Counted from the first letter of the stretch, positions 26,362 to 36,988 are shown. The stretch: 64,000 nt of DNA from VRUE01 sp963812335 (GCA_963812335.1 CAWEUU010000002.1:97025-161024), one strand, 5' to 3'. Numbers and translations: made by a program. Notes: generated by a model from the letters alone, not told the origin.

Positions 26362-26735
26362 CGCGGGCGGGCCGAGCGACCGCGGAGGGAGAGACAACCC
26401 TTCGAGGAAAGTCCGGACACCACAGGGCGAGGGCGGTGGGTAACGCCCACCCGGGGAAACCCGCGGGAAAGTGCCACAGAAACATACGGCCGATGGCGCA
26501 GCCACACGTGAGCTGCGTACAGGCAAAGGTGAAATGGTGCGGTAAGAGCGCACCGGCGCCGCGGCGACGCGGCGGCCAGGCAAACCCCGCCCGGTGCAAG
26601 GCCAAACAGGATCGTCGACCCTGCCCGGCGAGGTCCAGGTAGGCCGCAGGGCCGCTTCGGCGGCTCCGACGGGGCTCCGGTCCCGGCGAGATAGATGGTC
26701 GTTCCCGACAGGATCCGGCTTACAGGCCCGCTGTG
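26362..26735 (+). ncRNA. rnpB: RNase P RNA (bacterial type A)
   Basis: Catalytic RNA of tRNA 5' processing. Conserved blocks in order: GAGGAAAGTCCGGAC (about 26401), ACAGAAACATAC, GGTGAAATGGTGCGGTAAGAG, CAGGCAAACCCCG, AGATAGATGGTCG and GGATCCGGCTTACAG near the 3' end. P1 is formed by GCGGGCC at 26367-26373 with GGCCCGC at 26725-26731. End points are approximate to a few bases. A GC-rich hairpin follows directly. Confidence 0.96.
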
Positions 26736-26740
26736 GAGGG

Positions 26741-26762
26741 GCTCCCCTCGCGAGAGGGGGGC
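26741..26762 (+). terminator. probable terminator of rnpB
   Basis: Bases 26741-26749 pair with 26754-26762 (9 bp, with one G-U pair) around a GCGA tetraloop, 6 nt after the RNase P RNA. It is followed by TTCTCC rather than a pure T-run. Confidence 0.65.
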
Positions 26763-26793
26763 TTCTCCGATCTCTGCACCCTTTTCTGTCTTA

Positions 26794-26941
26794 GCGTTTG
26801 CTAACCTGCCGCCAACTTCCGCTGAATCTCCGCCACATATCGCGGAGAGCGGGGGACCCATGCAGTTGGGGCGAATCGCCGGCATCCGCCGCGTAGCGCA
26901 GCTCTTTCCAGCGCGAGCCCGACAGCTAACCCCGTAAGCGT
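26794..26941 (+). ncRNA. ydaO/yuaA c-di-AMP riboswitch
   Basis: A 5' leader RNA that binds cyclic di-AMP. The conserved core is clear: CGCTGAATCTCCGCC, GAGAGCGGGGGACCCA, GTTGGGGCGAATCGCCGG, GCAGCTCTTTCC and CCCGACAGCTAACCCCGTAAGCG. P1 can form between CGTTTG (26795-26800) and TAAGCG (26935-26940). It ends 12 nt before the RlpA-like gene. In actinobacteria this class typically turns cell-wall hydrolase and RlpA/Rpf genes off at high c-di-AMP. Confidence 0.95.
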
Positions 26942-26952
26942 CCGAAAGAGCT

Positions 26953-27447
26953 ATGAAGACTGGAACCGACCGCCTCTGGCGGAAATATCGATCGTCTGCG
27001 GCCCTGCTGTCGGTGGCCGCGCTGCTGGCCTGCTCGCCGGGACCCGCCCAGGCGGCGACCGGGGGCGCCGTGACCACCGCATCCAGCGGTGCCCAACTGG
27101 GGAGCGGGCTCGCCTTCAGCTCATTGCGCTGGGGCGGCGCGACCTGGTACGGCCCCGGGCTCTACGGTCGCAGCACGGCATGTGGCCAGACCCTGCGCCC
27201 GCGAACCCTCGGCGTCGCCCACCGCAGCCTGCCCTGCGGCACGCCGGTCAAGTTCGTCTACCGCGGGCGCCGGGTCGTCACCCGTGTGATCGATCGCGGC
27301 CCCTACAGCCGCGGCAACGACTGGGATCTGACCCTGGCCGCAGCCCGTGCCCTGCGCTTTGACCGGGTCGGTGCCGACCGGGTCGGCTTCGCCCTCTCGC
27401 GCAAGTTCGCGCGAAAGTTGCGCGCGAAGCGCCGCAGCGCCCGCTGA
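26953..27447 (+). CDS. RlpA-like secreted double-psi beta-barrel protein
   Basis: A 164-residue protein with a signal peptide (SSAALLSVAALLACS, possibly lipidated at the C) and an RlpA-type double-psi beta-barrel at about residues 55-145. Key segments: GATWYGPGLYGRSTACGQTL, GVAHRSLPCGTPVKF and VIDRGPYSRGNDWDLT, the last holding the catalytic-type aspartate of lytic transglycosylases. It probably acts on peptidoglycan. The c-di-AMP riboswitch immediately upstream controls it. Confidence 0.92.
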   Translation: MKTGTDRLWRKYRSSAALLSVAALLACSPGPAQAATGGAVTTASSGAQLGSGLAFSSLRWGGATWYGPGLYGRSTACGQTLRPRTLGVAHRSLPCGTPVKFVYRGRRVVTRVIDRGPYSRGNDWDLTLAAARALRFDRVGADRVGFALSRKFARKLRAKRRSAR

Positions 27448-27511
27448 GGGCCTTCCCGGCGGCTAGTATTTCCCGTCTTAGCAGGACTTTTCCTACGAGA
27501 GGAGCATCGGC

Positions 27512-28192
27512 ATGTCGAGGTCTTTTCTGATCGTTGCGGTTGTCGCCTGCCTGGCGGCCGTGGTCGCCATGTCCGCCGGCGCCGGCGCCGCGACGACGGC
27601 GCGCACGACCGTCGTCCTCGGCAGCACCGCCAACGCCCCGGACCCGTCCTGCCCCGAGTTGCCCTGCCAGGCGGTCGGCAGCGTCACCGGCTTCCAGGTC
27701 AGCACCAGCCAGTCGCGCCTGCCCTACCGCGTGCCGGGCAACGGCAAGGTCAAGGCCTGGACGCTGACCCTGGCCCAGCCGACCAACCGCCAGCGCTCCT
27801 TCTTCAACGGCTTCTTCGGCACGCCGCCGCAGGCGCGGTTGGCGATCCTGCGCCGTATTCCCCGCACCAAGCCGCCGCGCTACAACCTGCGCAGCCAGAG
27901 CTCGGTCCACGTGCTCAGCCCATTTCTCGGCCGGACGGTCAGGTTCGGCGCCAACCTGCGGGTGCGCAAGAACGACATCGTCGGCCTGACGATCCCCACC
28001 TGGGCTCCGGCCTTCGCGCAGGACCTCAGCGCGCGCAACGCCTGGCGCGCCAGCCGCGAGCCCGGCGCTTGCACCAACACCACCGACGTCCGCCAGGGCA
28101 GGGCCCAGCAGCGGCGCAACAAGCGCGCCACCTACGGCTGCCGCTACAGCACCGCGCGCCTGCTCTACACGGCAACCGTAGTCCTCGACTAA
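27512..28192 (+). CDS. secreted protein of unknown function
   Basis: Starts with ATG after GAGAGGAG and encodes 226 residues with a clear signal peptide (FLIVAVVACLAAVVAMSAGAGA). The mature part is beta-rich, has four cysteines (SCPELPC early, GACTNTT and YGCRYST late) that could form two disulfides, and a basic stretch QGRAQQRRNKRAT. No known domain recognised. Overlaps the convergent next gene by 4 nt. Confidence 0.8.
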   Translation: MSRSFLIVAVVACLAAVVAMSAGAGAATTARTTVVLGSTANAPDPSCPELPCQAVGSVTGFQVSTSQSRLPYRVPGNGKVKAWTLTLAQPTNRQRSFFNGFFGTPPQARLAILRRIPRTKPPRYNLRSQSSVHVLSPFLGRTVRFGANLRVRKNDIVGLTIPTWAPAFAQDLSARNAWRASREPGACTNTTDVRQGRAQQRRNKRATYGCRYSTARLLYTATVVLD

Positions 28193-28797
28193 GCAGCCGA
28201 GGGCAGCACTTCCGGCGTCGCCTGGTCTCTGGGTAGGGCAGCCGCGCTCGCGATCAGGCTCTGGAACTCGTTCAGCGCCAGCTGGCCGACCGCCTCGAGG
28301 ATCTCCTCGTCGCTCCAGCCGATCTCCCTCGCCTCCTCGTGCAGGTGGTGGGGGGGAACGCCCTCGGGGTCGAGCGTGGCGTGCAGATACTCGAGCAGCG
28401 CCGCCTCCTTCTCGTCGCCAGAGTTGAAGCTGCGCGCCCGCGAGACCTCGTCCAGCCCGAGGCCGGCGCGCCGCGCCGACTTGGCGTGCTGGGCGATCGA
28501 GTACTCGTCGTGGCGGTACTCGGCGACCGCCAGCGCGATCCGTTCACGCGTGGCCAGAGGGAGGACGCCGCCGCGCAACTCCGAGCGCATCCGCGTGTAG
28601 GCGCGCAGCACCGCGGGGGCGCCGGCGAGCACACCGACGAACTTGGTCACCGCGCCGCCGGCCGCCTGGATGCTCTTGATCAGAGGGGCGCTCTCATCCG
28701 GAGCGGTCAGCTCGTCGTGGATCTGGAATCTGCTTACTGCCGTTTTAACCGTCACTTGCATCCCGCCTTTGGCTCGATCTGGCGGATTCCGCTTCAC
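28189..28797 (-). CDS. carboxymuconolactone decarboxylase/AhpD-like protein without redox cysteines
   Basis: The 202-residue product has the AhpD/CMD fold pattern: LATRERIALAVAEYRHDEYSI then AQHAKSARRAGL, with a second half ending in GWSDEEILEAVGQLALNEFQSL. In the peroxidase subgroup the helix reads E-x-x-C-x-x-C-x-x-x-H; here the cysteines are replaced by H and Y-containing EYRHDEYSIAQH, keeping only Glu and the final His. A peroxidase role is therefore unlikely. GTG at 28797 or ATG at 28761 may start it. It reads away from the glnA promoter region. Confidence 0.78.
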   Translation of the reverse strand: MKRNPPDRAKGGMQVTVKTAVSRFQIHDELTAPDESAPLIKSIQAAGGAVTKFVGVLAGAPAVLRAYTRMRSELRGGVLPLATRERIALAVAEYRHDEYSIAQHAKSARRAGLGLDEVSRARSFNSGDEKEAALLEYLHATLDPEGVPPHHLHEEAREIGWSDEEILEAVGQLALNEFQSLIASAAALPRDQATPEVLPSAA

Positions 28798-28834
28798 AGA
28801 GCCTTTATGTGGCCTTTACTTTACTTTAAGCCAT

Positions 28835-28855
28835 TAACTTACGAGAAGTAAGTTA
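28835..28855. promoter_or_regulatory. perfect 8-bp inverted repeat in AT-rich intergenic region
   Basis: TAACTTAC (28835-28842) and GTAAGTTA (28848-28855) with a 5-nt spacer, 38 bp upstream of the CMD gene start and 140 bp upstream of glnA. The AT-rich region with TTTACTTTACTTTAA next to it looks like a promoter with an operator for the CMD gene. Confidence 0.5.
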
Positions 28856-28896
28856 TAGCTAGTATCGGACGCTCCCGCAACCCCTCTGCGGCATAC

Positions 28897-28912
28897 GTCA
28901 CATACCCGTAAT
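28897..28912. promoter_or_regulatory. possible GlnR-type site before glnA
   Basis: GTCAC-N6-GTAAT resembles the actinobacterial GlnR half-site arrangement (GTnAC-N6-GnAAC), 82 bp upstream of the glnA start. The second half deviates at its last base. Nitrogen control of glnA makes it plausible, but the motif is short. Confidence 0.35.
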
Positions 28913-28993
28913 ACGTCGATTCGCACCTCGCCGGTTCACTTCGCCTATCTTTGCCCCTCACCGCGCCCAAACAGCGACGAAGGAGACCGGGGA

Positions 28994-30346
28994 ATGGCAG
29001 ACCAGCCGACGAGTGCCGCCGATGTAACCGAGATCGTCAAGGAGCGCGATGTCCGCTTCATCCGGCTTTGGTTCACCGATGTGCTCGGCCAGCTGAAGAG
29101 CTTCTCGATCAACTCCTCCGAACTCGAGGATGCGCTCGAGGGCGGCATGGGCTTCGACGGCTCCTCGATCACCGGCTTCAACCCGATCGAGGAGTCGGAC
29201 ATGATCGCGATGCCCGATCCCTCGACCTTCGCCCTGATCCCCTGGCGGCCTGAAGAGGAGAACGCCGTTGCCCGCATGTTCTGCGACATCCGCGTGCCCG
29301 GCGGCGACCCCTACGAGGGCGACCCGCGCTGGATCATGCGGCGGGCGCTGAAACGGGCTGAGGAGATGGGCTTCGAGGCCTACAACATCGGCCCCGAGCT
29401 CGAGTTCTTCTACTTCCGCTCGGCCAAGCCCGAGGGCGGCGTGCCGGAGGTGCTCGACGAGGGCGGCTACTTCGACCTGACCACGCTCGACGCCGGCTCC
29501 GATGTGCGCCGCGACACCGTGCTGGCGCTGGAGAAGATGGGCATCCACGTCGAGTACACCCACCATGAGGTCGGGCCCTCCCAGCACGAGGTCGACATGC
29601 GCTACAAGGACGCGCTGCGGATGTCGGACGACTGCATGACCTACCGCATCGTGGTCAAGGAGTACGCGATGAAATACGGCTGGCATGCGACCTTCATGCC
29701 GAAGCCGCTGTTCGGCGAGAACGGCTCGGGGATGCACGTCCACCAGTCGCTCAGCAAGGACGGCAAGAACGCCTTCTTCGACGCCGAGGACCCCTACTAC
29801 CTCTCGTCAACGGCGAAGGCCTTCATCGCCGGCCAGCTGCGCCACGCGCGTGAGATCTCACCGCTCTTCGCCCAGTGGGTCAACTCCTACAAGCGGCTCG
29901 TCCCCGGCTTCGAGGCGCCGGTCTATCTGGCCTGGTCACGGCGCAACCGCTCGGCGTTGATCCGGGTGCCGCTGTACCACCCCGGCCAGGAGCGGGCGAC
30001 GCGGGCCGAGCTGCGCTGTCCCGACCCTGCCGCGAACCCCTATCTGTGCTTCGCCGGCATGCTGCAGGCCGGCCTGGAGGGGATTGAGAAGGGCTACGAG
30101 CTGCCCGAGCCGATGGAGCAGAACCTCTACCACCTCTCACCCGAGGAGCGCTCGCAGCGGGGGATCGAGCAGCTGCCGGAGACGCTCGGCGAGGCGATCG
30201 ACATCGCCGCCGACTCGGAGCTGGTCCTGCGCACGCTCGGCGAGCACACCTTCCGCCGCTTCATCGAGATCAAGCGGCAGGAATGGGACGAGTACCGGGT
30301 GCAGGTCACGCCCTATGAGATCGAGAACTTTCTCCCCGTGCTCTGA
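28994..30346 (+). CDS. glnA: glutamine synthetase type I
   Basis: ATP-dependent synthesis of glutamine from glutamate and ammonia in a dodecamer. The 450-residue length and lack of the 25-residue insertion fit the GSI-alpha class. Signatures: MGFDGSSITGF near residue 50, ENGSGMHVHQSL (active-site metal and glutamate region), KRLVPGFEAPVYLAWSRRNR and a C-terminal EWDEYRVQVTPYEIE. The region NLYHLSPEERSQRGIEQLP carries a tyrosine where GSI-beta enzymes are adenylylated, but the context is alpha-like. AAGGAG precedes the ATG. A strong hairpin terminator follows. Confidence 0.97.
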   Translation: MADQPTSAADVTEIVKERDVRFIRLWFTDVLGQLKSFSINSSELEDALEGGMGFDGSSITGFNPIEESDMIAMPDPSTFALIPWRPEEENAVARMFCDIRVPGGDPYEGDPRWIMRRALKRAEEMGFEAYNIGPELEFFYFRSAKPEGGVPEVLDEGGYFDLTTLDAGSDVRRDTVLALEKMGIHVEYTHHEVGPSQHEVDMRYKDALRMSDDCMTYRIVVKEYAMKYGWHATFMPKPLFGENGSGMHVHQSLSKDGKNAFFDAEDPYYLSSTAKAFIAGQLRHAREISPLFAQWVNSYKRLVPGFEAPVYLAWSRRNRSALIRVPLYHPGQERATRAELRCPDPAANPYLCFAGMLQAGLEGIEKGYELPEPMEQNLYHLSPEERSQRGIEQLPETLGEAIDIAADSELVLRTLGEHTFRRFIEIKRQEWDEYRVQVTPYEIENFLPVL

Positions 30347-30375
30347 CGGCCGATAGGCGGCCCGTCGGCCGTCAG
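30343..30375. terminator. bidirectional terminator glnA / MMPL
   Basis: CTGACGGCCGA (30343-30353) pairs perfectly with TCGGCCGTCAG (30365-30375), 11 nt loop, followed on the plus strand by GACTTTTTAG. It covers the glnA stop and the stop of the convergent MMPL gene. Confidence 0.85.
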
Positions 30376-32699
30376 GACTTTTTAGAGAGCGCTGAGGGCC
30401 ACCAGAACTTGTCCCCGAGGGTCAGCGCGATCGCGGGGACGAGGATGCTGCGCACGAGGAAGGTGTCGAGCAGGACGCCGAAGGCGACGACGAAGCCGAG
30501 CTCGGTGAGGAAGGTGAGCGGCAGCGAGCCGAGCACCGAGAAGGTGCCGGCGAGGACGATGCCGGCGCTGGTGATCACCGCGCCGGTGACGGCGAGCGCG
30601 CGCAGGATGCCCTGGTGGGAGCCGTGGGCGATCGTTTCCTCACGGGCGCGGGCGATCAGGAAGATGTTGTAGTCGACGCCCAGCGCGACCAGGAAGACGA
30701 AGGCAAACAGCGGCAGCGACGGGTCCGAGCCGGGGAAGCCGAAGATAACGTCGAAGACGAAGTAGCCGACGCCGAGCGCGGCGAGGAAGCTGAGGATCAC
30801 GGTGCCGACCAGGACCAGCGGCGCGACCAGCGCCCGCAACAGTCCGATCAGGATCAGCAGAACGACGACGAGCACGATCGGCGGGATCACCAGTGAATCG
30901 CGGCCGGCTGCGTCGCGGACGTCGAATTCGATCGCGGTCGGCCCGCCGACCACTGCTTCGGGTGAGGCTTCGTGCGTCGCGGTGCGAATCGGTTCCACCA
31001 GGTCGAAAGCCTCGGTCGAATACGGTTCGATTCCCAGCGTCGCTTGCACCAGCGTGCCCGGCGCGCCCTGCTCGACCGGCCCCGAGACGGCCTCGACGCC
31101 GGCGACCGCGGCGACCGATTCGCGCACGGCGGGCACTTCGGAGGCCTGCGGCACGACGATGTCGGTCAGTGCCGTGGTCCCGTTGGGGAAGCTCTTGCTG
31201 AGCAGCTTCTGACCTTCGACCGATTCGACTTCGGTCGTGTAGCTGTCTTCGGCGGTCAGGTCGGTGGAGAAGAAGGCGAAGCCGCCGCAGAAGATCAGCA
31301 GGACCGCCAGCGAGCCAACCATCACCCGCTGCGGCCCGCGTGCGACTCGGTCGCCCACCCGTTTCCAGAAGCCGTGGGTGGCGTCGGCGGCGTGCTCGAG
31401 CCGGTGGCGGCGGACCTCGTAGGGCTTGAAGACCGCGCGGTCCAGCGGACCGACGATCAGCGAGGGGATGCGGCGGCCGCTGAGCCGGCGCAGCAGCCAG
31501 TTGAGCAGGACCAGCGGCAGCAGGACCAGGACCAGCAGGCAGGCGAGCACGACGCGGACGAGCGCCCCGGCGCCGCCGCCCTCGACGATCCTCCGTCGTG
31601 CCCGCTCCGAGACCTCGTCGGCCGTCGGCGCAGTGTCGGCGGTGTGCGGGACGAAGGGCCAGAAGGCGCGGCGGCCGAAGATCGTCAGCAGCGCCGGCAG
31701 CAGGGTCAGCATCGAGAGCGCCGCGCAGGCGATCCCGATCGCGGCGATCGGGCCGAGGCCCGCGGTGCCGTTGACCTTGGCCAGGGTGAGGCAGAGCAGC
31801 GCCGCGATCACGGTCGCCGCCGAGGCGAAGATCGCCGGCCCGGCCGAGGCCAGCGCGGTGCGCATCGCCACGTGCTTGTCGGTCGTGTTGTGCAGCTCCT
31901 CGCGGTAGCGGGCGACGAGCAGCAGGGCGTAGTCGGTGCCGGCGCCGAGCACGAGCACCGACATGATCGAGCTCGACTGGCCGTTGATCGTCACCCCGAG
32001 CTCGGAGACTCCGTAGCCGATCGAGCGCGAGAGCAGCTCGGCGAAGATGACCGCGATCAGTGGGATGAAGAAGAACATCGGCGAGCGGTAGATCACGATC
32101 AGCAGGAAGATCACGAGGCTGAGCGCGGCCAGGAGCAGGGTGCCGTTGATGTTTTCGAAGACTTCGATCGCGTCGGCGGAGAAGCCGGCGCCGCCGGTGA
32201 CCTTCGCCTGTAGCCCCGGGGGCGGGTCGTCGATAACTTCGCGCCAGGCCTCGACCGGGTCGAGGATCCGTTCGCCCTCGCCTTCGGCGTCGATGTTCGC
32301 GGTGACGATCGCCGCCTTGCCGTCTTTGGAGAGGACCGGCCCGCTGAACGCCCCGCCGTCCTGCTCGACGACACCCGGGAACTCTTCGCTCGCTTCGTCC
32401 ATTTCGGCCATGCTGGTGCCGATGTAGCGGCGATCGGCGCCGGTCAGGCCCGAGTCGCGGCGATAGACGACCACGGCCGGCGCCAGTTCGCCACCCTGGA
32501 GCGTTTCGGTCGCCTCCAGCGCCGCAGTCGATTCGGCATCTCCTGGCAGATAGGAGGAGGACTCGTTGTTTTCGGCGTCTTCGAACCTGGTCGGCAGTTC
32601 GGCCGGCCCGGCGGCGATGAAGATCGCCAGGAACCAGAGGGCGAAGACGATCCACTTGGCTCGTGGGCCGGAGGCGAGGGTGAAGCTGGAGCCGCGCAT
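30372..32699 (-). CDS. MMPL-family RND transporter
   Basis: An inner-membrane proton-driven exporter of about 775 residues with two similar halves, each one helix, a large extracytoplasmic domain, then five helices. The conserved segment LGAGTDYALLLVARYREEL in the first half and LGVDYNIFLIARAREETIAHG in the second carry the proton-relay aspartates and the DY motif of the family. Typical cargo is lipids or hydrophobic compounds. ATG at 32699 with AAGGA is preferred; a TTG at 32717 would overlap the upstream stop by 4 nt. Likely cotranscribed with the DUF255 gene. Confidence 0.92.
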   Translation of the reverse strand: MRGSSFTLASGPRAKWIVFALWFLAIFIAAGPAELPTRFEDAENNESSSYLPGDAESTAALEATETLQGGELAPAVVVYRRDSGLTGADRRYIGTSMAEMDEASEEFPGVVEQDGGAFSGPVLSKDGKAAIVTANIDAEGEGERILDPVEAWREVIDDPPPGLQAKVTGGAGFSADAIEVFENINGTLLLAALSLVIFLLIVIYRSPMFFFIPLIAVIFAELLSRSIGYGVSELGVTINGQSSSIMSVLVLGAGTDYALLLVARYREELHNTTDKHVAMRTALASAGPAIFASAATVIAALLCLTLAKVNGTAGLGPIAAIGIACAALSMLTLLPALLTIFGRRAFWPFVPHTADTAPTADEVSERARRRIVEGGGAGALVRVVLACLLVLVLLPLVLLNWLLRRLSGRRIPSLIVGPLDRAVFKPYEVRRHRLEHAADATHGFWKRVGDRVARGPQRVMVGSLAVLLIFCGGFAFFSTDLTAEDSYTTEVESVEGQKLLSKSFPNGTTALTDIVVPQASEVPAVRESVAAVAGVEAVSGPVEQGAPGTLVQATLGIEPYSTEAFDLVEPIRTATHEASPEAVVGGPTAIEFDVRDAAGRDSLVIPPIVLVVVLLILIGLLRALVAPLVLVGTVILSFLAALGVGYFVFDVIFGFPGSDPSLPLFAFVFLVALGVDYNIFLIARAREETIAHGSHQGILRALAVTGAVITSAGIVLAGTFSVLGSLPLTFLTELGFVVAFGVLLDTFLVRSILVPAIALTLGDKFWWPSALSKKS

Positions 32700-32713
32700 C
32701 GCGCGGAATCCTT

Positions 32714-34699
<1,986 letters not shown>

Positions 34700-34758
34700 G
34701 TCCCCACACTATCCCCGGATCGGGCAGGCCAATTATTGGGTGAAGGGGATAGACGAAA

Positions 34759-36243
34759 GTGGGTCGCAATCAGGGTTTGCGGCCATCCGTCACGCAACTC
34801 GCCTCCGGATATTCCTACATTCCTCAAGTGGCGAACGAACGACTTCCCGCGCAGGGCGAGCCCGCGATCGCGGTGGTTCTGCAGAAGCTGGAGGAAGACG
34901 ATCGCGCGATCGTCCTCGCGGCGCTGGAGCGGGCGGAGCGAACCGAGACCGAGCTGCGCTATCTCGCCGACCACGACTCGCTGACCGGCTTGCTCGACCG
35001 CCGCCGGTTCCGCGCCGAGCTCGACCAGCACGTCTCCTTCAGCGCCCGCTACGGCGGCCAGGGCGCGGTGATGATCGTCGACATCGACGGTCTCAAGGCG
35101 GTCAACGACTCGCTCGGCCACCACGCCGGCGACAACCTGATCCGCCAGGTCGCCGCCGCGATGCGCGAACGGGTGCGCGGCACCGACATCGTCGCCCGCC
35201 TCTCCGGCGACGAGTTCGCGATCCTGATGCCGCAGACCGACACCGAAGGGGCGCTGCATCTGGGCGAAGACCTGCGTGCCCAGGTTGCCGAAAGCGTCCG
35301 GCCTGCGCCGCAGTTCGACGGGGTGACGATCAGCGTCGGAATCGCGATGTTCGGCGGCGGCAAGGGCGGCTCGGAGGCCGTGCTGGCGGCCGCCGACGAG
35401 GCGATGTACCGGGCCAAGGAGGGCGGCCGCAACCAGATCGCCCTCTTCCGCGATCCGAGCGAGCCGCAGCGCGGCGACAAGCGCCGTCAAACCGTCGCTT
35501 CGCGGATCCGCGACGCGCTCACCGACGACCGCCTCAGCCTGCACACGCAGCCGATCCACAGCCTCGCCTCGGGGGGTGGGATAGAACGCTACGAGCTGCT
35601 GCTGCGGATGACGAGCGAAGGGGGCGAGCTGCTACCGGCCGCCGACTTCATCGCGGCGGCGGAGCGCTCGGGCATGGTCCAGGAGCTCGACCGCTGGGTC
35701 GTCGGCCGGGCGCTCGAGCTGCTCGTCGAGCGCGAGCGCAAAGGCCGGCCGCTCTCGCTGCACGTCAACCTCTCCGGCGCCTCACTGACCGACATCTCGG
35801 TGCTCGAATTCATCGAGCGGCGGCTCGACGAAGGTGGCGCGGACCCGTCGCAGTGCACATTCGAGATCACCGAGACGGCCAACGTCTACGACTACGAGGC
35901 CGCGTCGGGCTTCGCCGACCGGCTGACCGAGTTCGGCTGCCAGCTCGCGATCGACGACTACGGCGCCGGCTTCAGCCCCTTCCACTACCTGAAGACGATT
36001 CCCTTCGACATGATCAAGATCGACGGTGCCTTCGTGCGCGACATGCCGCGCAGCGACGCCGATCAGCTGACCGTGAAGGCGATCGTCCAGATCGCCCGCG
36101 GGCTGGGCAAGACGACGATCGCCGAGTACGTCCAGGACGACCGCACGATCGAGATGCTGCGCGAGTACGGCGTCGATATGGCCCAGGGCTATCACCTGGG
36201 CCGGCCGGTCGGCCTCGACGAGGCGTTCGCCGAGGCCGCCTAG
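34759..36243 (+). CDS. GGDEF-EAL c-di-GMP turnover protein
   Basis: A 494-residue cytosolic protein. GGDEF domain at about residues 70-225: HDSLTGLLDRRRF, VDIDGLKAVNDSLGHHAGD and signature RLSGDEFAIL (SGDEF, one glycine lost). EAL domain at about 255-490: ERYELLLRM (ELL for EAL, the glutamate kept), VNLSG, FEITETANVYDY, IDDYGAGFSPFHYLK, DMIKIDGAFV, AEYVQD and QGYHLGRP. All metal and catalytic residues of the phosphodiesterase appear kept; cyclase activity is less certain. No sensor domain is seen. GTG start at 34759 or 34828. The stop begins the palindrome at 36241. Confidence 0.92.
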   Translation: MGRNQGLRPSVTQLASGYSYIPQVANERLPAQGEPAIAVVLQKLEEDDRAIVLAALERAERTETELRYLADHDSLTGLLDRRRFRAELDQHVSFSARYGGQGAVMIVDIDGLKAVNDSLGHHAGDNLIRQVAAAMRERVRGTDIVARLSGDEFAILMPQTDTEGALHLGEDLRAQVAESVRPAPQFDGVTISVGIAMFGGGKGGSEAVLAAADEAMYRAKEGGRNQIALFRDPSEPQRGDKRRQTVASRIRDALTDDRLSLHTQPIHSLASGGGIERYELLLRMTSEGGELLPAADFIAAAERSGMVQELDRWVVGRALELLVERERKGRPLSLHVNLSGASLTDISVLEFIERRLDEGGADPSQCTFEITETANVYDYEAASGFADRLTEFGCQLAIDDYGAGFSPFHYLKTIPFDMIKIDGAFVRDMPRSDADQLTVKAIVQIARGLGKTTIAEYVQDDRTIEMLREYGVDMAQGYHLGRPVGLDEAFAEAA

Positions 36244-36362
36244 GCGCCCGGAAACCGGCGCATCTCGGGGTCCTCGGTCCGGGTCGGTTCGGTCACGCAC
36301 CGCAGTGCGCTCCCTCACCGATCCTCCCTGCGTCCCCCGACCTGCTTGGTTTCCGGGCGCCT
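36241..36362. repeat. 122-bp palindromic element starting at a stop codon
   Basis: TAGGCGCCCGGAAACC (36241-36256) is the exact complement of GGTTTCCGGGCGCCTA (36347-36362). The first three bases are the stop of the GGDEF-EAL gene. Inside, TCGGGG/CCCCGA and GCAC/GTGC pairings can form. No T-run. Confidence 0.8.
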
Positions 36363-36382
36363 ATGTCATCTGATCGATCTCG

Positions 36383-36988
36383 CTAGCCGGTCTTCTTCAG
36401 CATCCCGCGGAAGACCGCTCCCGGCTCATTGCAGGGAAGCTGCTCGGGAAAGGCGAAGCTGCTGTCGAGCCTGACCGTGTAGCGGAGGCCGGACGTGACC
36501 TCGATCGTCCAGGTGATCTCGCCGCTGCCGCCGAAGACGCTGTTCGGTTTGCCGCCGGCCCTGAACGACGTGGCGGTCGAGGTCGCCGGTTCCTCCGGGA
36601 GTTCGAGCGCAACCGGGATGCACGTCCGGACCCGGCTGCCGGGCGTGGACGTGTAGGTCAGGGTCGCCATCTTGCCGCCGGCCGTGACCTTGAGCCCGAT
36701 TCCGTCCTGGCCCTCATAGGTGCCCGGAGCGAGCAGGGATCCGCCCTTGCCCCTGCCCTTGCAGCCGCGCTTCTTGCCCTTCTTCTTGGAGGCGGTGGCG
36801 GAGCGGTGGGCCTTGCTCTTGTTCTTGCCCTTCGCCTTGCCTTTGCCCTTGGACTTGCAGCGCTTGCCTTTGTTCTTGCCCTTCTTGGCCGAGACGGCGG
36901 CGCCGTCTTGGCCGGCGGCGGCCACGGAGCTGAGCCCGATCGCCAGCGCCAGAGCGGCGACGAATGCGAGCAAGATGGTTCGTCTCAC
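36383..36988 (-). CDS. secreted Lys-rich paralogue A
   Basis: From GTG at 36988 (AAGGAG 7 nt upstream) the product has 201 residues: signal peptide RRTILLAFVAALALAIGLSS, a very Lys/Gly-rich linker of about 45 residues with GKNKSKAHRSATAS, then a beta-rich domain of about 120 residues with cysteines at TCIPVA and LPCNEPG and ending VFRGMLKKTG. Homologous to the gene at 37242-37865 in all three parts. Unknown function; the cationic linker could bind teichoic acid-like or DNA polyanions, which is inference. Confidence 0.82.
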   Translation of the reverse strand: MRRTILLAFVAALALAIGLSSVAAAGQDGAAVSAKKGKNKGKRCKSKGKGKAKGKNKSKAHRSATASKKKGKKRGCKGRGKGGSLLAPGTYEGQDGIGLKVTAGGKMATLTYTSTPGSRVRTCIPVALELPEEPATSTATSFRAGGKPNSVFGGSGEITWTIEVTSGLRYTVRLDSSFAFPEQLPCNEPGAVFRGMLKKTG

